Assembly: GCA_020697475.1 (NCBI GenBank)
Contig: JAJFMO010000230.1
Location: 1 to 6,304 of the forward strand
From: Paenibacillaceae bacterium
GTDB taxonomy: Bacteria; Bacillota; Bacilli; Paenibacillales; NBRC-103111
Direction: 5' to 3'
Length of the DNA stretch: 6,304 bases
The notes under the pieces are model-generated. The model saw nothing but the letters and a program-made list of their open reading frames with translations, was not told the origin of the DNA and did no database searches. Every line of letters starts with the position of its first letter. Position 1 is the stretch's first letter. This document shows positions 5,200 to 6,304 of this stretch, in pieces. The translations under genes were made by a program, and so were the position numbers.

Positions 5200-6304
5200 T
5201 TAAAATTTAACCCCATTAAACACAATGGCTTTCCCGGTAGTCATTTCTTCTACGCAATTGAACATATTATCCGTCCCCAACCCGCTTTCTTTACGCGGCA
5301 TATACGGGACATTGCCCGGACGGAAGCAAGAAGAACCATTAATGACGACTCCACCGACCTCTAATTCGTCCGCAATATGAATAGCTTTTTGTATATCGCG
5401 GGTATATACGGCGCCTTGAAGCCCATAACTGGAACGATTCGCAATGCTTATGGCCTGCTCCACCGTTTCAAACGTAATGATCGGCACTACCGGTCCAAAA
5501 CATTCATTCTTCATGACTTCCATATCTTCCGTAGTATCCATCAATATGGTCGGTTCTATGAACGTCTTGTTAATCAGATTGCCACCGCTCTTCAGTATGG
5601 CGCCTCTATGGACAGCATCGTCGATTTGACTTTTCACTTTCCTTGCCGCCTTCTCGTGGATTAACGGACCGACATCCACTTTGGGATCGGATGGATCCCC
5701 TATGACCAAGCGGGATACGACTTTCACTGCAAGGTCTGCAAACCTATCGGCAACAGCAGCCTCGACGATAAATCGTTTGTCCGCCACGCAAGCTTGGCCG
5801 TTGCCTACCGTCATTCGGCCTTTAACCAAATTGTTCGCCACCATCTCCAAATCGGCATCTGCAAAAACGATCACGGGATCGTTCCCGCCCAATTCCAAAG
5901 ATAATCGCTTAAGGTAAGGGGCGGATTTCGCCATAATCCACTTGCCTGTTTCCGAACTGCCGGTGAATGAAATCATCGGTACTTCAGGATGGGTCACTAG
6001 AGCTTCCCCGGCTTCCTCCCCATAGCCTGTAATTAAATGAAAAGCGTTGGCGGGCACACCTGCCTGCAGCAGCAATTCACCGATCTTCAAACAAGTCAAC
6101 GGGCAATCTTCCGGCAGCTTAATGACGATAGAATTGCCGCCCGCCAATGCTCCGGATAGCTTGTATGCCAACATCTCCGCCGGGAAATTAAACGGAATAA
6201 TGCCTCCGATGACTCCGAGCGGCTGGCGATACGTCATGGCCATTTGTTTCTCGCAACCGAACATGCTGTCCATCGGATAGGATTGTCCTTGCGGATCTTT
6301 CACC
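5200..6304 (-). CDS. NAD(P)-dependent aldehyde dehydrogenase, lactaldehyde/semialdehyde-type; N-terminus beyond right edge
   Basis: Cytoplasmic enzyme oxidising an aldehyde to the acid with NAD(P)+. The visible 367 residues are open to the edge; about 110 N-terminal residues of the usual 475-480 lie outside, so the first Val (GTG at 6303) is not a start. In visible numbering: PFNFP with oxyanion Asn39, nucleotide-contacting Lys62 in IVIKLPED, the cofactor loop FTGSSETG at 113-120, general base Glu137 in LSLELGGND, nucleophile Cys172 in GNGQACVADKRF, and Glu267 in NECFGP. All catalytic elements are present. The C-terminal part (IANRSSYGLQGAVYT, GGVVINGSS) recalls archaeal and bacterial lactaldehyde dehydrogenases from memory. 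The usual PFGGVK-SG-G loop is changed to PYMPRKESGLG. In context it may oxidise lactaldehyde, glycolaldehyde or another aldehyde arising from deoxy- or sulfated-sugar breakdown, but this is inference. It ends 132 bases before SBP A with no terminator seen. Confidence 0.95.
   Translation of the reverse strand, partial: VKDPQGQSYPMDSMFGCEKQMAMTYRQPLGVIGGIIPFNFPAEMLAYKLSGALAGGNSIVIKLPEDCPLTCLKIGELLLQAGVPANAFHLITGYGEEAGEALVTHPEVPMISFTGSSETGKWIMAKSAPYLKRLSLELGGNDPVIVFADADLEMVANNLVKGRMTVGNGQACVADKRFIVEAAVADRFADLAVKVVSRLVIGDPSDPKVDVGPLIHEKAARKVKSQIDDAVHRGAILKSGGNLINKTFIEPTILMDTTEDMEVMKNECFGPVVPIITFETVEQAISIANRSSYGLQGAVYTRDIQKAIHIADELEVGGVVINGSSCFRPGNVPYMPRKESGLGTDNMFNCVEEMTTGKAIVFNGVKF

Noticed and set aside
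5198..5212. AT-rich palindrome GTTAAATTTTAAC at the end of the aldehyde dehydrogenase
   Set aside because: It is composed of the last codons and stop of the gene. It has no GC stem and no T-run, and low complexity explains it.

Overview
The window reads as part of a carbohydrate-uptake and catabolism locus from a Gram-positive Firmicute. Paenibacillus or a relative such as Cohnella is my best guess. The reasons are purine-rich Shine-Dalgarno sites, lipoprotein solute-binding proteins (SBPs) of a kind that is abundant in that group, moderate GC content, and a promoter overlapped by a CcpA/LacI-type operator. This is inference from style and family resemblance, not a species identification.

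All five genes lie on the minus strand, so transcription runs from high to low coordinates. In that order they are: (1) an aldehyde dehydrogenase whose start lies beyond the right edge (6304-5200); (2) lipoprotein SBP 'A' (5067-3757); (3) a cytoplasmic Cys-type sulfatase (3727 or 3760 down to 2453) that overlaps or nearly overlaps SBP A; (4) lipoprotein SBP 'B' (2275 or 2284 down to 929); and (5) lipoprotein SBP 'C', which starts with GTG at 904 and runs off the left edge. Plus-strand open frames are antisense shadows of these genes. I see no RNA gene, mobile element or CRISPR array, and there is no gene-free stretch above 300 bases.

There appear to be two transcriptional blocks. Aldehyde dehydrogenase, SBP A and sulfatase are probably read together: I see no convincing terminator or promoter in the 132-base gap at 5068-5199, and SBP A and the sulfatase are contiguous. 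The 168-base gap at 2285-2452 is different. It carries a good sigma-A-type promoter (TTGACG, 17-base spacer, TATTTT), a perfect 14-base match to the cre/LacI-family operator consensus lying on the predicted transcription start, and a second 13/14 match 74 bases downstream. SBP B and SBP C, separated by only 24 bases, follow that promoter.

The likely shared job is capture of one or more sulfated saccharides (or related sulfate esters) at the cell surface by a family of related binding lipoproteins, import by an ABC permease not present here, desulfation in the cytoplasm, and oxidation of an aldehyde product by the dehydrogenase. Three related binding proteins around one sulfatase, with no permease or ATPase gene in 6.3 kb, is the most unusual aspect of the layout. 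The substrate cannot be deduced from the sequence.
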